64,000 nt of DNA from Sinorhizobium sp. 8-89 (GCF_030124325.1 NZ_JASKLR010000003.1:503370-567369); one strand, 5' to 3'. Counted from the first letter of the stretch, positions 35,917 through 45,596 are shown. Notes: generated from the sequence alone by a model not told the origin. Made by a program: numbers and translations.

Positions 35917-36729
35917 TTACGACGCCGATGAGCCCTCGAACTGCCGGTAACATTCGTCGGCGACCCTCTGCAAAAGGTCGCGCGGTACTTCGCCGGTGAC
36001 GGCATAGCCTATCGTGCCATCGATCCAGTAGAAGGTCTCGACCCCGCCCTGGCTCGCAATACGGAAGCTCGTTTCGCGGTTGTCGGTGTTGCGGCCGAGA
36101 AGGACGGTCAGCCGCTGACCGGTGCCGTCCTCATACATAAGCATCGCGCCCGCCTTGCCGTTGACCGGAACCAGCCGGCCCCCGACGAGCGAGAAGCCGA
36201 GCGCGGAGAGATCGGGAATCCTCAGCTGGTAATCGAGCCGCTTGCCGAGCCAGGTGGCGAGATGCGCCCGCTCGTCGGCGCCAACCTCGACCGGGTGGCG
36301 CACCTCGCTCGCATAGATGAGGAAGGCCGACTGCGCCTGCCGCGGCAGCGTATCCGGGCCTTGAGCGATCTCAAGCGGCCGGTCGGGGGCGATGGTCGCG
36401 GGCGCATAGAGGCCTGTGAGCGCGCCGGCGGCAAAGATCAGGATACCGGCGGCGAGGCGGCCAAGGATATGACGGCGGGATGTCGCCCCCGTCCTGGCTC
36501 TTGCCCGGCCCGTAGCCAAAAGAGAGCGGTCCCGTTCGTCGCTGCGGGCATAGCTGGCGAAATGCGATTTCAGGGCTGTGGCCTGCGCCTGCCATTGACG
36601 CACTTCCTCCGCGCGGGCCGGATGCTTTTCGAGCCATGCCTCGATGCGATTGCGCTCCGGCTGGCTCAGGTGGCCATCGACATAGGCGTGCAGCTCGTCT
36701 TCGGAGACAGTATTGAATTCGTCCGTCAT
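35917..36729 (-). CDS. Anti-sigma factor (zinc-finger-less, membrane-bound)
   Basis: 270 residues. N-terminal cytoplasmic domain (EDELHAYVDGHLSQPERNRIEAWLEKHP ... VRQWQAQATAL) typical of ECF anti-sigma factors but without the HxxxCxxC zinc site, one membrane helix (LGRLAAGILIFAAGALTGLYAP, about 88-109), then a periplasmic domain. The start overlaps the sigma stop by four bases. It should hold the sigma factor inactive until an envelope signal arrives. Confidence 0.9.
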   Translation of the reverse strand: MTDEFNTVSEDELHAYVDGHLSQPERNRIEAWLEKHPARAEEVRQWQAQATALKSHFASYARSDERDRSLLATGRARARTGATSRRHILGRLAAGILIFAAGALTGLYAPATIAPDRPLEIAQGPDTLPRQAQSAFLIYASEVRHPVEVGADERAHLATWLGKRLDYQLRIPDLSALGFSLVGGRLVPVNGKAGAMLMYEDGTGQRLTVLLGRNTDNRETSFRIASQGGVETFYWIDGTIGYAVTGEVPRDLLQRVADECYRQFEGSSAS

Positions 36730-37280
36730 TTCGGTCTCCGCAGGGCAATCACATTGTCGTCCTTCATCGCTTCGGCAAGCTGGCGGCGGGCGCGCGACAG
36801 GCGCGACATCACCGTGCCGATCGGGATCGCCATCATGTCCGCCACGTCCTGGTACCGGTAGCCTTCAATCACCACCAGCATCAGCACCGAGCGGTTTTCC
36901 GCCGAAAGCCGGTCCAGCGCGCGTTCGAGACGCAACTTCTCCAGCGGGTCGGCGTCGTCTGCCTCGGAAGCGAGGCCGAGTTCGTCATCGAGCTCCACTT
37001 CCGGATGCTGCACCCAATGCCTGTGCCGGTTGCGGTAGAGATTGGTCATGATCGTGAAGGCCCAGGCGCGCAGGTTCACCCCCCGCCATTGCGCGCGCCG
37101 CGCCAGAACCTTCTCGACGCAGTCCTGGAGCAGGTCCTCACCGTCCGGATCGGACCGGGTGAGGCTGCGCGAATAGCGCCGAAGCGCCGGCATCAAGGCA
37201 AGGACATTTTCTTCGAATGGGTCGGGGACGGAAGGTTCCGTCCCCGTGCTGCCCTCCTGACCGTCACGGCCGTGCGACAT
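36726..37280 (-). CDS. ECF sigma factor
   Basis: 184 residues. Sigma region 2 (ALMPALRRYSRSLTRSDPDGEDLLQDCVEKVL ... NLRAWAFTIMTNLYRNRHRH) and region 4 (LSAENRSVLMLVVIEGYRYQDVADMMAIPIGTVMSRLSRARRQL) are both intact. It begins 17 bases inside the end of the secreted-protein gene and is followed by its anti-sigma factor, so the three are one operon. It belongs to a different type from SigF below. Confidence 0.93.
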   Translation of the reverse strand: MSHGRDGQEGSTGTEPSVPDPFEENVLALMPALRRYSRSLTRSDPDGEDLLQDCVEKVLARRAQWRGVNLRAWAFTIMTNLYRNRHRHWVQHPEVELDDELGLASEADDADPLEKLRLERALDRLSAENRSVLMLVVIEGYRYQDVADMMAIPIGTVMSRLSRARRQLAEAMKDDNVIALRRPK

Positions 37281-37638
37281 CCCATTCGCCCTTCACGCCG
37301 TCACCGGTGACGTCACCCATCTTCTTGTCCTTCACCCAGAAATAAAGCGGCATCCCGTCCTTCGCCCATTGCTTGGCGCCGTCCTTGCGCTCGACGATCG
37401 AATAGGCGCCCTCAGCTGTCGCATTGCCTTCCACCATGAAAGGCGGCCAATTCTTGGCGCAGGCATCATAGCAGTTGGAGACGCCCTTCTGGTCGTCTCT
37501 GTATGTATAGAGCGTCATGCCGTTCGCTGCGGCCAGCACATTGCCCTTTTCCGATTCGACGGTCTTGACCGGCGGCGCGGCAAGGGCGGAAGCGCTTGCA
37601 GCAAGGCAAATAGCGATGGCTAATGGAAACGTTCTCAT
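37264..37638 (-). CDS. Secreted COG4315-type repeat protein
   Basis: 124 residues from the ATG at 37638. Signal peptide about 1-20 (FPLAIAICLAASASALA). The mature part has two copies of the short domain seen in COG4315 lipoprotein-like proteins: LAAANGMTLYTYRDDQKGVSNCYDACAKNWPP and the later KDGMPLYFWVKDKKMGDVTGDGV. The two Cys in CYDAC may bind metal or form a disulfide. Function unknown; it is transcribed first in an operon with an ECF sigma and its anti-sigma, so it could be a sensor or a regulon output. Confidence 0.85.
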   Translation of the reverse strand: MRTFPLAIAICLAASASALAAPPVKTVESEKGNVLAAANGMTLYTYRDDQKGVSNCYDACAKNWPPFMVEGNATAEGAYSIVERKDGAKQWAKDGMPLYFWVKDKKMGDVTGDGVKGEWDVARP

Positions 37639-37704
37639 GGGAGCTTTCCTTCCTCGATAGATTTCTGCGGCGGAGGCGAGGGTTTCATCATCCCGCTCCC
37701 GCCG

Positions 37705-37732
37705 AAACGGAACCATGTTTCTGGCAGGTTCG
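37705..37732 (-). promoter_or_regulatory. Possible ECF promoter for the sigma operon
   Basis: On the minus strand CGAACC (37732-37727), 17 bases, CGTTT (37709-37705). The layout suits an ECF sigma promoter and would allow autoregulation. Inferred from pattern alone. Confidence 0.4.
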
Positions 37733-37862
37733 CAGGTGAGACACGGAGGGTAGCGGATTTATTCCCTCGGCGCTCGTGATGGTTGCGGCGACGTTGCCCA
37801 GGGGGCGTAACCGACGCCTTGTGGGGGAGCTCTTCGTCTGCCCGGCGAGGCAATGCGCGCGA

Positions 37863-38951
37863 CTAAGCTCGATCTGCGATGAAGCGGGCGAGCGTCGGAC
37901 CGAGCAGGGTGATGATCAGCACCCGCACTGTCTGCAGTGCCATGACGAAAGACACGTCGACATTGCTCGACGTGGCGATGACGGCGATCGAATCGAGGCC
38001 ACCGGGACTGGTTGCGAGGTAGGCCGTCAGCGGATCGATGCCAGCGGCAACGATCAAGAGGGCCGCCAGCAGTCCGGAAAAGGTCATCAGCACGAGGATG
38101 GAAATGACCGTCGGAAGCAGCGCCCGGCGGGCATGTGTCAGGATCGGGCGGGTGAAGCCGAGGCCGATGTTCCACCCCAGCATGATGGAGCAAAGCGCCA
38201 GCAACCATTGCGGCAGCTCGGTCGTCAGCGTGCCGGTGATGTTGAGAACGGAGCCGATAGCGAAGGGCACGAGGAAGGTGCCGGCCGGCACGCGGAGGAA
38301 CTTGCCGAGGAAGCCGCCGGCGAGCCCGACGGCAAGCGTTGCCAGGAAGGGGAGGCCGGCAATCGGCGCGAACCAGTCGGTCGCCGTCTGCACCTCGGCG
38401 CCGGTGACCCACATGTGCGCGACCAAGGTCGCGGCGCTCGCCACGAAGACGACGCGCAGATATTGCATGAAAGCGACAAGCCTCGCATCGGCACCATAGG
38501 CGTCCGCCATTAGGAGCATTGTCGAGGCGGCGCCAGCCGAAGAGCCCCAGATCGCGGTCGTGCCCGGCAGGATGCGCATTCGCGTCATGGTCCAGCCGCA
38601 AAGCGTGCTGACGCCGATGACGGAGAGGACGACGGCAAGGAAGAGGGGCCAGTTGCCGGAAAAGGCGACCAGCAGGCCTGGCTTCATCGAGCCGGCGATC
38701 ATCATTGCGAGGATGAACTGGACGCAGAAGTAGAACTGGCGGGGCAGGCGGACCGTGCCGCCATTCACGCCGACGAGCGCGGCGGCGATCATCGGCCCCA
38801 TCAACAGGGCGGCCGGCATGCCGATCGTTTCAAGGATCGCCGCGAAGACGAGCGAAAGGGGCACGAGCACGCACCACTGCAGCCCAGACGGCAGCCGACC
38901 GATCCCTGCATTTTCCTGCGGGGAGGGGATTGCGGGGTGTTCCGGTCTCAA
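37863..38951 (-). CDS. AbrB-family membrane transporter
   Basis: 362 residues from a TTG with GGAG upstream; the next in-frame Met would cut the first helix. About ten hydrophobic segments in two similar halves (for example LGWNIGLGFTRPIL and the PGGLDSIAVIATSSNVDVSFVMALQTVRVLIITLLGPTLARFI end), as in the AbrB/COG3180 family, once called ammonia monooxygenase by mistake. Transport activity and substrate are not known. Not related to the AbrB DNA-binding regulator. Confidence 0.88.
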   Translation of the reverse strand: MRPEHPAIPSPQENAGIGRLPSGLQWCVLVPLSLVFAAILETIGMPAALLMGPMIAAALVGVNGGTVRLPRQFYFCVQFILAMMIAGSMKPGLLVAFSGNWPLFLAVVLSVIGVSTLCGWTMTRMRILPGTTAIWGSSAGAASTMLLMADAYGADARLVAFMQYLRVVFVASAATLVAHMWVTGAEVQTATDWFAPIAGLPFLATLAVGLAGGFLGKFLRVPAGTFLVPFAIGSVLNITGTLTTELPQWLLALCSIMLGWNIGLGFTRPILTHARRALLPTVISILVLMTFSGLLAALLIVAAGIDPLTAYLATSPGGLDSIAVIATSSNVDVSFVMALQTVRVLIITLLGPTLARFIADRA

Positions 38952-39256
38952 GGGCCTTCTCCGGGTGTTCTCCGGCGGGTGCGGCGGACGAACGACATGG
39001 CGGCGCAGCTATGCAACGGTTGGTAGCCCATAACCGGAAAATCGGAAATCGATTTTCGGAAAAAGCATATGCGCGGTTTCGAAGTGCCCAGCATCCCTTG
39101 CACTGTACAGTAGGAGCATTGGCGACCGACGTTCAAGGCGCACTGCAAAAAAGTGCCACAGTCGCCCCGGGATTTTTTTAGGCTTGCCGCCCGGGGGTAA
39201 GCGGTCATGAGAATTCCGCACTTGCGCACGGCCCCCGAATCCTGACACTGCGGGCC
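38952..39256. other. Intergenic region between divergent genes
   Basis: No gene seen. It contains an imperfect hairpin CCGGAAAATCG/CGATTTTCGG (39031-39058) and a short palindrome ACTGTACAGT (39100-39109). It must hold the promoters of the AbrB transporter and the helicase. Confidence 0.45.
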
Positions 39257-40384
39257 ATGCAGTTCGCTCCGCAACAGGATGAGGCCCTGAAGGCCGTTTC
39301 GCGCTGGCTGAAGGAAGGGCGTTCGCCGCTCTTCCGGCTGTTCGGCTATGCCGGAACCGGCAAAACCACACTTGCCCGCCATTTCGCCGAGCATGTGGAC
39401 GGCGAGGTGCTGTTTGCCGCCTTCACCGGCAAGGCCGCGCAGGTGCTGCGCTCCAAGGGCGCGAGCAATGCCAAGACCATCCATTCGCTGATCTATCGCC
39501 CGCGCGGCGAGGAGGAGGTGGAGGACGAGGAAACCGGCAAGACCTCGATCGCGCCGATGTTCTCGATCAACCGGCAGAGCCCGGTGGCCAAGGCGGCGCT
39601 GATGATCGTCGACGAATGCTCGATGGTCGATGAGGCGCTCGGCAAGGACCTGATGAGCTTCGGCACGCCGATCCTCGTTCTCGGCGATCCGGGACAGTTG
39701 CCACCGGTTTCGGGCGGCGGCTATTTCACCAATCAGGAGCCGGACTATCTGCTGACCGATATCCACCGGCAGGCACGCGACAATCCGATCATCCAGCTTG
39801 CCATGCAGGTGCGCGAGGGCAGCGAGATCATGCATGGCGACTACGGCACCGCGCAGGTGATAGGGCGCGGGCAGGTGACGCAGGAACTGGTGCTCGAGGC
39901 CGACCAGGTGCTCGTCGGCACCAACCGGACGCGGCGGCGCTACAACCAGCGGCTTCGCGAGCTGAAAGGCTTCACCAGCGAATATCCGCAATCCGGCGAC
40001 AAGCTCGTCTGCCTTCGGAACGACCCGGCCAAGGGGTTGCTCAACGGCTCGCTCTGGCAGGTGATGAGCTCGTCGAAGGAAACCGTGAAGCCGGGCATCA
40101 ACCTGATGATCCGCCCGGAAGACGACGACATGGATCGCGGCGCGGCGAAGATCAAGCTCCTGAAGGCGGTCTTCGAGGATGTCGAGGGAGAAATCCCCTG
40201 GTCCACCCGCAAGCGCTACGACGAGTTCGACTACGGCTACGCGCTGACGGTGCACAAGGCGCAGGGCTCGCAGTGGAACAATGTCGTGCTCTTCGACGAG
40301 AGCTATGCCTTTCGCGACACGCGCGAACGCTGGCTCTACACGGCGATCACCCGCGCGGCGGAACGGCTGACGATCGTCCGGTAA
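39257..40384 (+). CDS. RecD-like/Dda-type SF1B DNA helicase
   Basis: 375 residues. Walker A GYAGTGKTT (30-38), Walker B IVDECSMVD, motif GDPGQLPPV, and the C-terminal VHKAQGSQWNNVVLFDE ... RWLYTAITRA of the UvrD-like second domain. Short for a RecD2, closer to phage Dda-like helicases found as single genes in Rhizobiales. It should translocate 5' to 3' on single-stranded DNA. Biological role not established. Confidence 0.9.
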   Translation: MQFAPQQDEALKAVSRWLKEGRSPLFRLFGYAGTGKTTLARHFAEHVDGEVLFAAFTGKAAQVLRSKGASNAKTIHSLIYRPRGEEEVEDEETGKTSIAPMFSINRQSPVAKAALMIVDECSMVDEALGKDLMSFGTPILVLGDPGQLPPVSGGGYFTNQEPDYLLTDIHRQARDNPIIQLAMQVREGSEIMHGDYGTAQVIGRGQVTQELVLEADQVLVGTNRTRRRYNQRLRELKGFTSEYPQSGDKLVCLRNDPAKGLLNGSLWQVMSSSKETVKPGINLMIRPEDDDMDRGAAKIKLLKAVFEDVEGEIPWSTRKRYDEFDYGYALTVHKAQGSQWNNVVLFDESYAFRDTRERWLYTAITRAAERLTIVR

Positions 40385-40521
40385 TGCCTTCGCAAGCCTC
40401 GACCGCGCTTCAGTCTCGCCTTCAGGCGCGGCGGCATCGCGATTGATTGAAATACAGTTTTGCACCGCGCCGTAGGGGGCTTATTGCGATCCCGACAAAG
40501 CATTGCCGGGATCGCCAAGCG

Positions 40522-42151
40522 TTAGGCGACCTTCTGGAGCCCGGAGACGCGGTGCGCCGCCGCGGTGTTCCGTGCCGTATCCCCCAGTTGGAAATGTCCG
40601 ATCAGTTCGCGAATCTGCGCCGCCGCGTCGGCAAGCGCTGCGCCTGCGGCGGTCGCCTCCTCGACCATGGCTGCGTTCCGTTGCGTTACCTGGTCCATCT
40701 GGGTGACGGCGGCGTTGACGCCGGCGAGTTCCGAGGACTGTTCGCGCGCGGCGAGCGCGATTGCGTCCATGTGCTCGTTGACGGTCACGATATAGGTTTC
40801 GATCGCGCTCAGCGTCGCACCGGTCTCGCTGACCAGCTTGACCCCGTTCTGGACCTCGGCGCTTGAATTGCGGATGAGTTCCTTGATCTCCTTGGCAGCC
40901 TGGGCGGAGCGCTGCGCCAGTTCGCGCAATTCCTGTGCGACGACGGCAAATCCCTTGCCCGCTTCGCCGGCTCGCGCGACCAAAACGCCGGCATTCAAGG
41001 CCAGCAGATTGGTCTGGAAGGCGATGTCGTCGATGACGCCGATAATGCTGGAGATCTGGGTCGACGATTGTTCGATCCGGCCCATGGCGTCGACGGCTTC
41101 GGAGACGATCCTGCCGGACTGCAAGGCGCTGGTATTGGCCTGCGCCGCGACGACGCGAGCTTCCTCCGCCCGCTTGGACGCGTGAGTGACATTGACGGTG
41201 ATCTGGCCGAGGGCGGCTGCGGTCTCTTCCAGCGACGCGGCCTGCCGCTCGGTGCGCGTCGAGAGTTCGCCGGAGCTCCGGCTGATATCGCGCGAGTTGC
41301 CATCAATGGCGCCGGCAGCCCGCGCCACGCCTTTCAAGGTCGCACTGAGTTGCGAGACCGCCCCGTTCAGATCGTGGCGAAGCGCCTCGAAATCCTGTGC
41401 GAAAGGCTCGGTGAGCTGGAAGGCAAGATCGCCCGCTGCCAGCCGGCGAGGGCCGGCGCCAAGTCCGGACGTGGCCTCTTGCAGACGCATGCGCGCGGCC
41501 TCTTCCGCTTCCGCCGTGAGGCGAACCCGCTCGGCTTCGGCCTGGAAGTCGGCCGCTCTCGCTTGCTCAGCCATCTCGGTGTTTTGACGATGGGCTTCTT
41601 CGGCTTCGTGCGTCGCCTTTTCCGCCGAAACCAACGCGGAAACCAGGGAAAAAGACCATCGCGATGAGAACCGCGCTTTCCAGCGTCAGGATGACGGCGT
41701 GGAGCAGCATGCGCGAAAAATCCGAGCTTTGCGGGAAAACCGCGAAAGGCGAGACAAAATAGAGCAGCAGATGATGAACGCTGACGAGCGCCGCATAGCC
41801 GACGATCGCACGCCAGTCGATCCAGGCGGCGCAGATCGCGAGGCTGGCGAAGAAATACATATGCATGTCGATCTGCAGCGGCGAGCCTGAAAAAGCAAAG
41901 ACGAGAAGGGCAACGGTGGCCGCGTGGGCCATTGCGGTGACGATCCGAGTCGTCGCCCCCGTCCTGTCGCGAATCCAGCCGATGGTTGCCGCCGCCACGA
42001 TGATGATGGCGGCGCCGACCGCGAGGCGGTCGAAGCCGTCCAAGCGTCTTCCACGTCCCCGATCTGTGCAACCAGAGTTTGCTAAAAATATTGATTTAAC
42101 GTTAAACGGATGAAGATGAGCGCAAGTTGTTTCCGGCGTTTTGCCACTCAT
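40522..42151 (-). pseudogene. Methyl-accepting chemotaxis protein split by a frameshift
   Basis: Two frames join at an A5 run (T5 on the coding strand) at 41649-41653. The upstream part has four to five membrane segments (AVGAAIIIVAAATIGWI to [19 protein letters not shown]); the downstream part is the cytoplasmic receptor ([21 protein letters not shown]-like region, signalling tip [20 protein letters not shown]). Removing one T restores GTC TTT TCC CTG and a single protein of about 540 residues. The tip reads [13 protein letters not shown] instead of the usual NAAVEAARAGE. Either a sequencing error in a homopolymer or a true inactivating mutation. The true N-terminus is uncertain. Confidence 0.8.
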
Positions 42152-42169
42152 CTTCGAAGATGGTTCTTC

Positions 42170-42270
42170 GCGTTACTGCATGTTTCCTTAAATCGTAACG
42201 GATTTAAAGAAACATGCAGCAATTCAAAGTGCTATAGCGTCCTTCGTGCGTCTGAAAAGACGCACGGCAA
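42170..42270. repeat. RIME-like palindromic element
   Basis: Inverted arms CATGTTTCCTTAAATC and GATTTAAAGAAACATG are followed by GTGCTATAGCGTCCTTCGTG and CGTCTGAAAAGACGCACGG. One of five related copies in the window. Confidence 0.7.
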
Positions 42271-42274
42271 TGCT

Positions 42275-42631
42275 TCAAACTCCGTCAGGGGGCGCAAAGA
42301 AGCAGTTCATGTGCTCCTCCGTGGGGTGAAGGCAGATGTGATAGTCGTTGTCGCCCGATGGAATTTCGTCTCCATAGGGGATCAGGAAGCGCTGCTTTTT
42401 CGTCACCAGGTGGTGGTCGCCTGGATGGAGTACCACCGTAAATCCATGTCGGCCTTTGCTGACATCTCTTCCTGGAATGGCCTGGCAGTCACCGGTGGAA
42501 TGATCGCCCTTGCAGCATGCCGGCGGATAGGTCCAGTCGCTGGCGGTCGGATGCGCTTCGACATGAGTGAGGAGGCCAAGAAAGGCTCCGGCTGCGAACA
42601 AGGCAGAAGGCATTGTTGGCGTTTGGATCAT
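42275..42631 (-). CDS. Secreted Cys-containing hypothetical protein
   Basis: 118 residues from the ATG at 42631 (GAGGGAC upstream). Signal peptide about 1-26 (MPSALFAAGAFLGLLTHVEA). The mature protein has PPACCKGDHSTGDCQAIPGRDV and CLHPTEEHMNCFFAPP: five Cys with several His, suggesting disulfides or metal binding in the periplasm. I do not recognise the family, although similar short secreted proteins are common in Rhizobiales. Confidence 0.75.
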   Translation of the reverse strand: MIQTPTMPSALFAAGAFLGLLTHVEAHPTASDWTYPPACCKGDHSTGDCQAIPGRDVSKGRHGFTVVLHPGDHHLVTKKQRFLIPYGDEIPSGDNDYHICLHPTEEHMNCFFAPPDGV

Positions 42632-42858
42632 CCGAGTCCCTCGATCCGGACTGATGTGCCGGATCAATCAATCTGTGTCGATTGCGCGGATGAAGTAACG
42701 AAGGGGCGCCGATCAATTGCCGAAATTATCCCGAAGCACCACATCGGGCGGCATTTCAGGCAGCCCAAGTGTTTGCTAATATTTGGACGCGGCGTTTCCA
42801 AGAATTGCCCGGCAGACGGAGGACGCGGCATGGATGCCCGGTTACCTGATGCCTTCAC

Positions 42859-44520
42859 ATGCAACGGCATAACCGCGGATTTCGCGTGGGGCTGTTGCAT
42901 GATGGTCAAGGTCGCGACGTGACGTTGCGGCCGCAGGCTTTTGCCGTGCTGAGATATCTGGCCGACCATGCCGGACGGGTCGTGACCAAAGACGAACTGA
43001 TCGAAGCAGTGTGGGGTCGTGTCGCGGTGACCGACGACAGCCTCGTGCAATGCATCGCCGACATTCGCAGGGCGTTCGGCGACAACGCGCATACGGTCAT
43101 CCGTACGGTGCCGAAACGGGGCTATATGCTGTCTGTGTCGCAAGCCGAGGCCGCTCGGGTTCCGCCGAAACGGTGGAGGTGGAAGGCGGCCGTTGCGGCG
43201 ATTTGCTTGGCGATGATCGCCGTTGTTGTCGGTTGGCCGCTCCTCAGGCCCGATCGTGATGACGCGCAGCGCAGCCGCGTGCCGTCGGTCGCCGTATTGC
43301 CATTCAATAGCATCGGCGACGAGGCCGCCCAGCGCCTTGCCGACGGGCTCACCGAGGACATCATTACCGATCTGGTGCGCTTTCCTGAATACGCAGTCAT
43401 CGGCAGCAACTCGACGGCCGCCTACAAAGGGAAAGCCGTCGATCCGCGGGAAGTCGCAGCCGCATTGCATGTCGGCTATGTCATCGAAGGCTCGATCCAG
43501 CGGGAGGCAGGTCGAGCCCGCATTGCCGCACGCCTGATCGATGCGGCCAGCGGCGAAGACATCTGGTCCAATCGTTGGGATCGGCCGGACAAGGATATCT
43601 TCGCCATCCAGAACGAAATCGCCGAACAAATTGCCAACCGGCTCGGCGGCGGCGCGGGGCTTATACAAGAGACGGGGCGCAATGCCGCCCGCCGCAAACA
43701 ACCGGAAAATCTATCGGCCTACGAGCTCTATCTGCTGGGTACCGAGAAACTGGAACTCTTCACCAAGGCCGACGTGGAAGAAGCCATCCGGCTCCTCACG
43801 CGCGCCGTTGAAATCGATCCCGGGCTGGCGCGCGCCTGGGCGGAGCTCTTCCACTCCTATTGCATATGGCGGAGCTTTGGTGCCGACTGGGACACGGCAA
43901 CGCGCAAGGCCGACGAAGCCGCAGAAATGGCGGTTCGACTTGACCCGGGCGACCCCGAAGCGCACGCGGTTCTAGGGATGAGCCTGGGAGGGAGGGGCGA
44001 CTTTGTGCGCGCGAAGGCCGAATTCGACACCGCACTTCGCCTGGCGCCGGGGGCGGCGGAAATCCTGATTTTCTATATCGGCTTGGCATCAACGCTTGGC
44101 GAAGCCGAGCGTGGCGCTGAACTGATCGAACAGGCGATAAGACTCGATCCGAACTATCCGATGTGGGCCTCGGGCCCGTTTGCCTATGCCTATTTCATGG
44201 CAGGCCGTTACGAAGACAGCCTCCGCATGCTCGACCGTCTGATGACGGCCAACTACAACCGCGATAAATGGGTCTTAAAGGCGGGCTCCCTAGCCGCTCT
44301 CGGGCGAACCGCCGAGGCGAAGTCTTGGGTCGAGCAGGCGCTGAAGGTTTTTCCAGACCTCAACGCCGAGCTGATGAACAACGATCCGGGCTACAACGAG
44401 GCCGAGCATCGGCGCCTTGTGGAGACAATGCGGCTGGCGGGCTTTCCGCTTTGTCTTACAGAGGAGCATCTGGGCAAATTTGAAAAGCCGCGGCGCCTGC
44501 CCGAATGCCAGAAGCCGTAA
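42859..44520 (+). CDS. Membrane-bound winged-helix regulator with TPR repeats (CadC/ToxR-like)
   Basis: 553 residues. N-terminal OmpR-type winged helix (LRPQAFAVLRYLADHAGRVVTKDELIEAVWG ... IRTVPKRGYML, about 20-92), one membrane helix (AAVAAICLAMIAVVVGWPLL, about 108-128), a TolB-like domain (SVAVLPFNSIGDEAAQRLADGLTEDII), then several TPRs. Family members resemble the regulatory proteins next to adenylate cyclases. The start lies after the usual first strand of the DNA-binding domain, so the true N-terminus may be slightly different. Confidence 0.82.
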   Translation: MQRHNRGFRVGLLHDGQGRDVTLRPQAFAVLRYLADHAGRVVTKDELIEAVWGRVAVTDDSLVQCIADIRRAFGDNAHTVIRTVPKRGYMLSVSQAEAARVPPKRWRWKAAVAAICLAMIAVVVGWPLLRPDRDDAQRSRVPSVAVLPFNSIGDEAAQRLADGLTEDIITDLVRFPEYAVIGSNSTAAYKGKAVDPREVAAALHVGYVIEGSIQREAGRARIAARLIDAASGEDIWSNRWDRPDKDIFAIQNEIAEQIANRLGGGAGLIQETGRNAARRKQPENLSAYELYLLGTEKLELFTKADVEEAIRLLTRAVEIDPGLARAWAELFHSYCIWRSFGADWDTATRKADEAAEMAVRLDPGDPEAHAVLGMSLGGRGDFVRAKAEFDTALRLAPGAAEILIFYIGLASTLGEAERGAELIEQAIRLDPNYPMWASGPFAYAYFMAGRYEDSLRMLDRLMTANYNRDKWVLKAGSLAALGRTAEAKSWVEQALKVFPDLNAELMNNDPGYNEAEHRRLVETMRLAGFPLCLTEEHLGKFEKPRRLPECQKP

Positions 44521-44526
44521 GGCGGC

Positions 44527-44632
44527 TAGCACTACAGCGCCGCGCATCTTATCAGACGCGCGGCGCTGTAGCGCTTTGAGTTGCTGCATGTTTTCCTTAA
44601 ATCGGCTTCGTCAAGGAAACATGCAGTAGGCG
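44527..44632. repeat. RIME-like palindromic element
   Basis: CTACAGCGCCGCGCATCTTA and CAGACGCGCGGCGCTGTAG form one long arm; GCATGTTTTCCTTAAATCG and the matching CAAGGAAACATGC form the second. The best preserved copy in the window; it lies right after the winged-helix regulator. Confidence 0.8.
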
Positions 44633-44687
44633 CGCAACGGCCGATAGCGTTGGCTGATCGCGCTCGCCGAATGCGCCGGCACGTCTT

Positions 44688-45044
44688 CTACTGAAGATTG
44701 CCGTCGCCGCTGCGGTCGGCTGTCTTGAAGTCGGCCATGACCCGGTTCAGGAACTCGTTTTGGCTGAGCCTGCCGTCGCGGTTGGCGTCGGTAGCGGCAA
44801 ACTGCTGCGTGTTCAGAACCTGCGTCACTTCTTCGGAGCGCAGGCTGCCGTCCTTGTTCTTGTCCAGACTCGTGAAGGCCGAGGTCATGAAGGCCTGGTA
44901 TTCGGATTGGTCGACCGCGCCGTTCCTGTCACGGTCGAGCCGATCCATATGGCCCTGGTTCATGGCCGCCGGTTGATTTTGCGCCACGGCCGCAAGGGCC
45001 TGCGAGAATGCGAATGCAGTCAGCAGGACGAGTCTTTTCATCAT
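44688..45044 (-). CDS. Secreted EF-hand protein
   Basis: 118 residues. Signal peptide about 1-22 (MMKRLVLLTAFAFSQALAAVA). Four Ca-binding EF loops: DRDRNGAVDQSE, DKNKDGSLRSEE, DANRDGRLSQNE and a final DRSGDGNLQ that ends the protein before completing the loop. It probably binds calcium in the periplasm. A glycine-rich lipoprotein gene is 15 bases upstream and in the same direction. Confidence 0.9.
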   Translation of the reverse strand: MMKRLVLLTAFAFSQALAAVAQNQPAAMNQGHMDRLDRDRNGAVDQSEYQAFMTSAFTSLDKNKDGSLRSEEVTQVLNTQQFAATDANRDGRLSQNEFLNRVMADFKTADRSGDGNLQ

Positions 45045-45058
45045 TCCGGCCCTTCGTA

Positions 45059-45301
45059 TCAATAGCAGGTCAAGGCATTGCCGCCCGCCGCGCCCAGCGC
45101 GGCGCCGCTGCCGACGGCCCAGAGCTGACCGCTTCCCGAACCGATCGCCGCGCCGGCAAAGCCGCCGACGACCGCGCCGCCGACCGTGCCGGCGATGCAA
45201 CCGAACTCGGTAGCGCGTCCGGTCGATCCTGTCATCACAGATTGGCAGCCAGACAGGGCGAGGCCGCCTGCGAGAATGACAATTGTCGTGAGCTTGCTCA
45301 T
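45059..45301 (-). CDS. Glycine-zipper outer-membrane lipoprotein
   Basis: 80 residues, TTGGAGG upstream. Lipobox LSGC with lipidated Cys19 (GGLALSGCQS), then a glycine-zipper segment (CIAGTVGGAVVGGFAGAAIG, SGAALGAAGGNAL) as in small 17-kDa-antigen-like surface lipoproteins. Likely anchored in the outer membrane. Same strand as the EF-hand gene and probably in operon with it. Confidence 0.88.
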   Translation of the reverse strand: MSKLTTIVILAGGLALSGCQSVMTGSTGRATEFGCIAGTVGGAVVGGFAGAAIGSGSGQLWAVGSGAALGAAGGNALTCY

Positions 45302-45596
45302 TTTTTCCTCCAAGTATATCCGGCCGAATTCAATAAAGATCGGCGGACACGCCATTTACTGGCGCCGGATGGAAATAAGCTTCTGAATATGGCTCTCGAA
45401 TTTCGAGAGGCTCTTCTGCTCGATCAGAAGCATATTGCTGACAAGACATGCAGTCGGTGGATAAAGACGTACACGGCTGCGGGCAAAATACTACTGCTGC
45501 GCAGGGGCGATGACAACTGCGCGGGCCTGTTCTGCTCGTCAAATATTGCGACAGGCCGTATCGGTCTGTGGTCAGCGTTATCACTTCGTTCGATCT

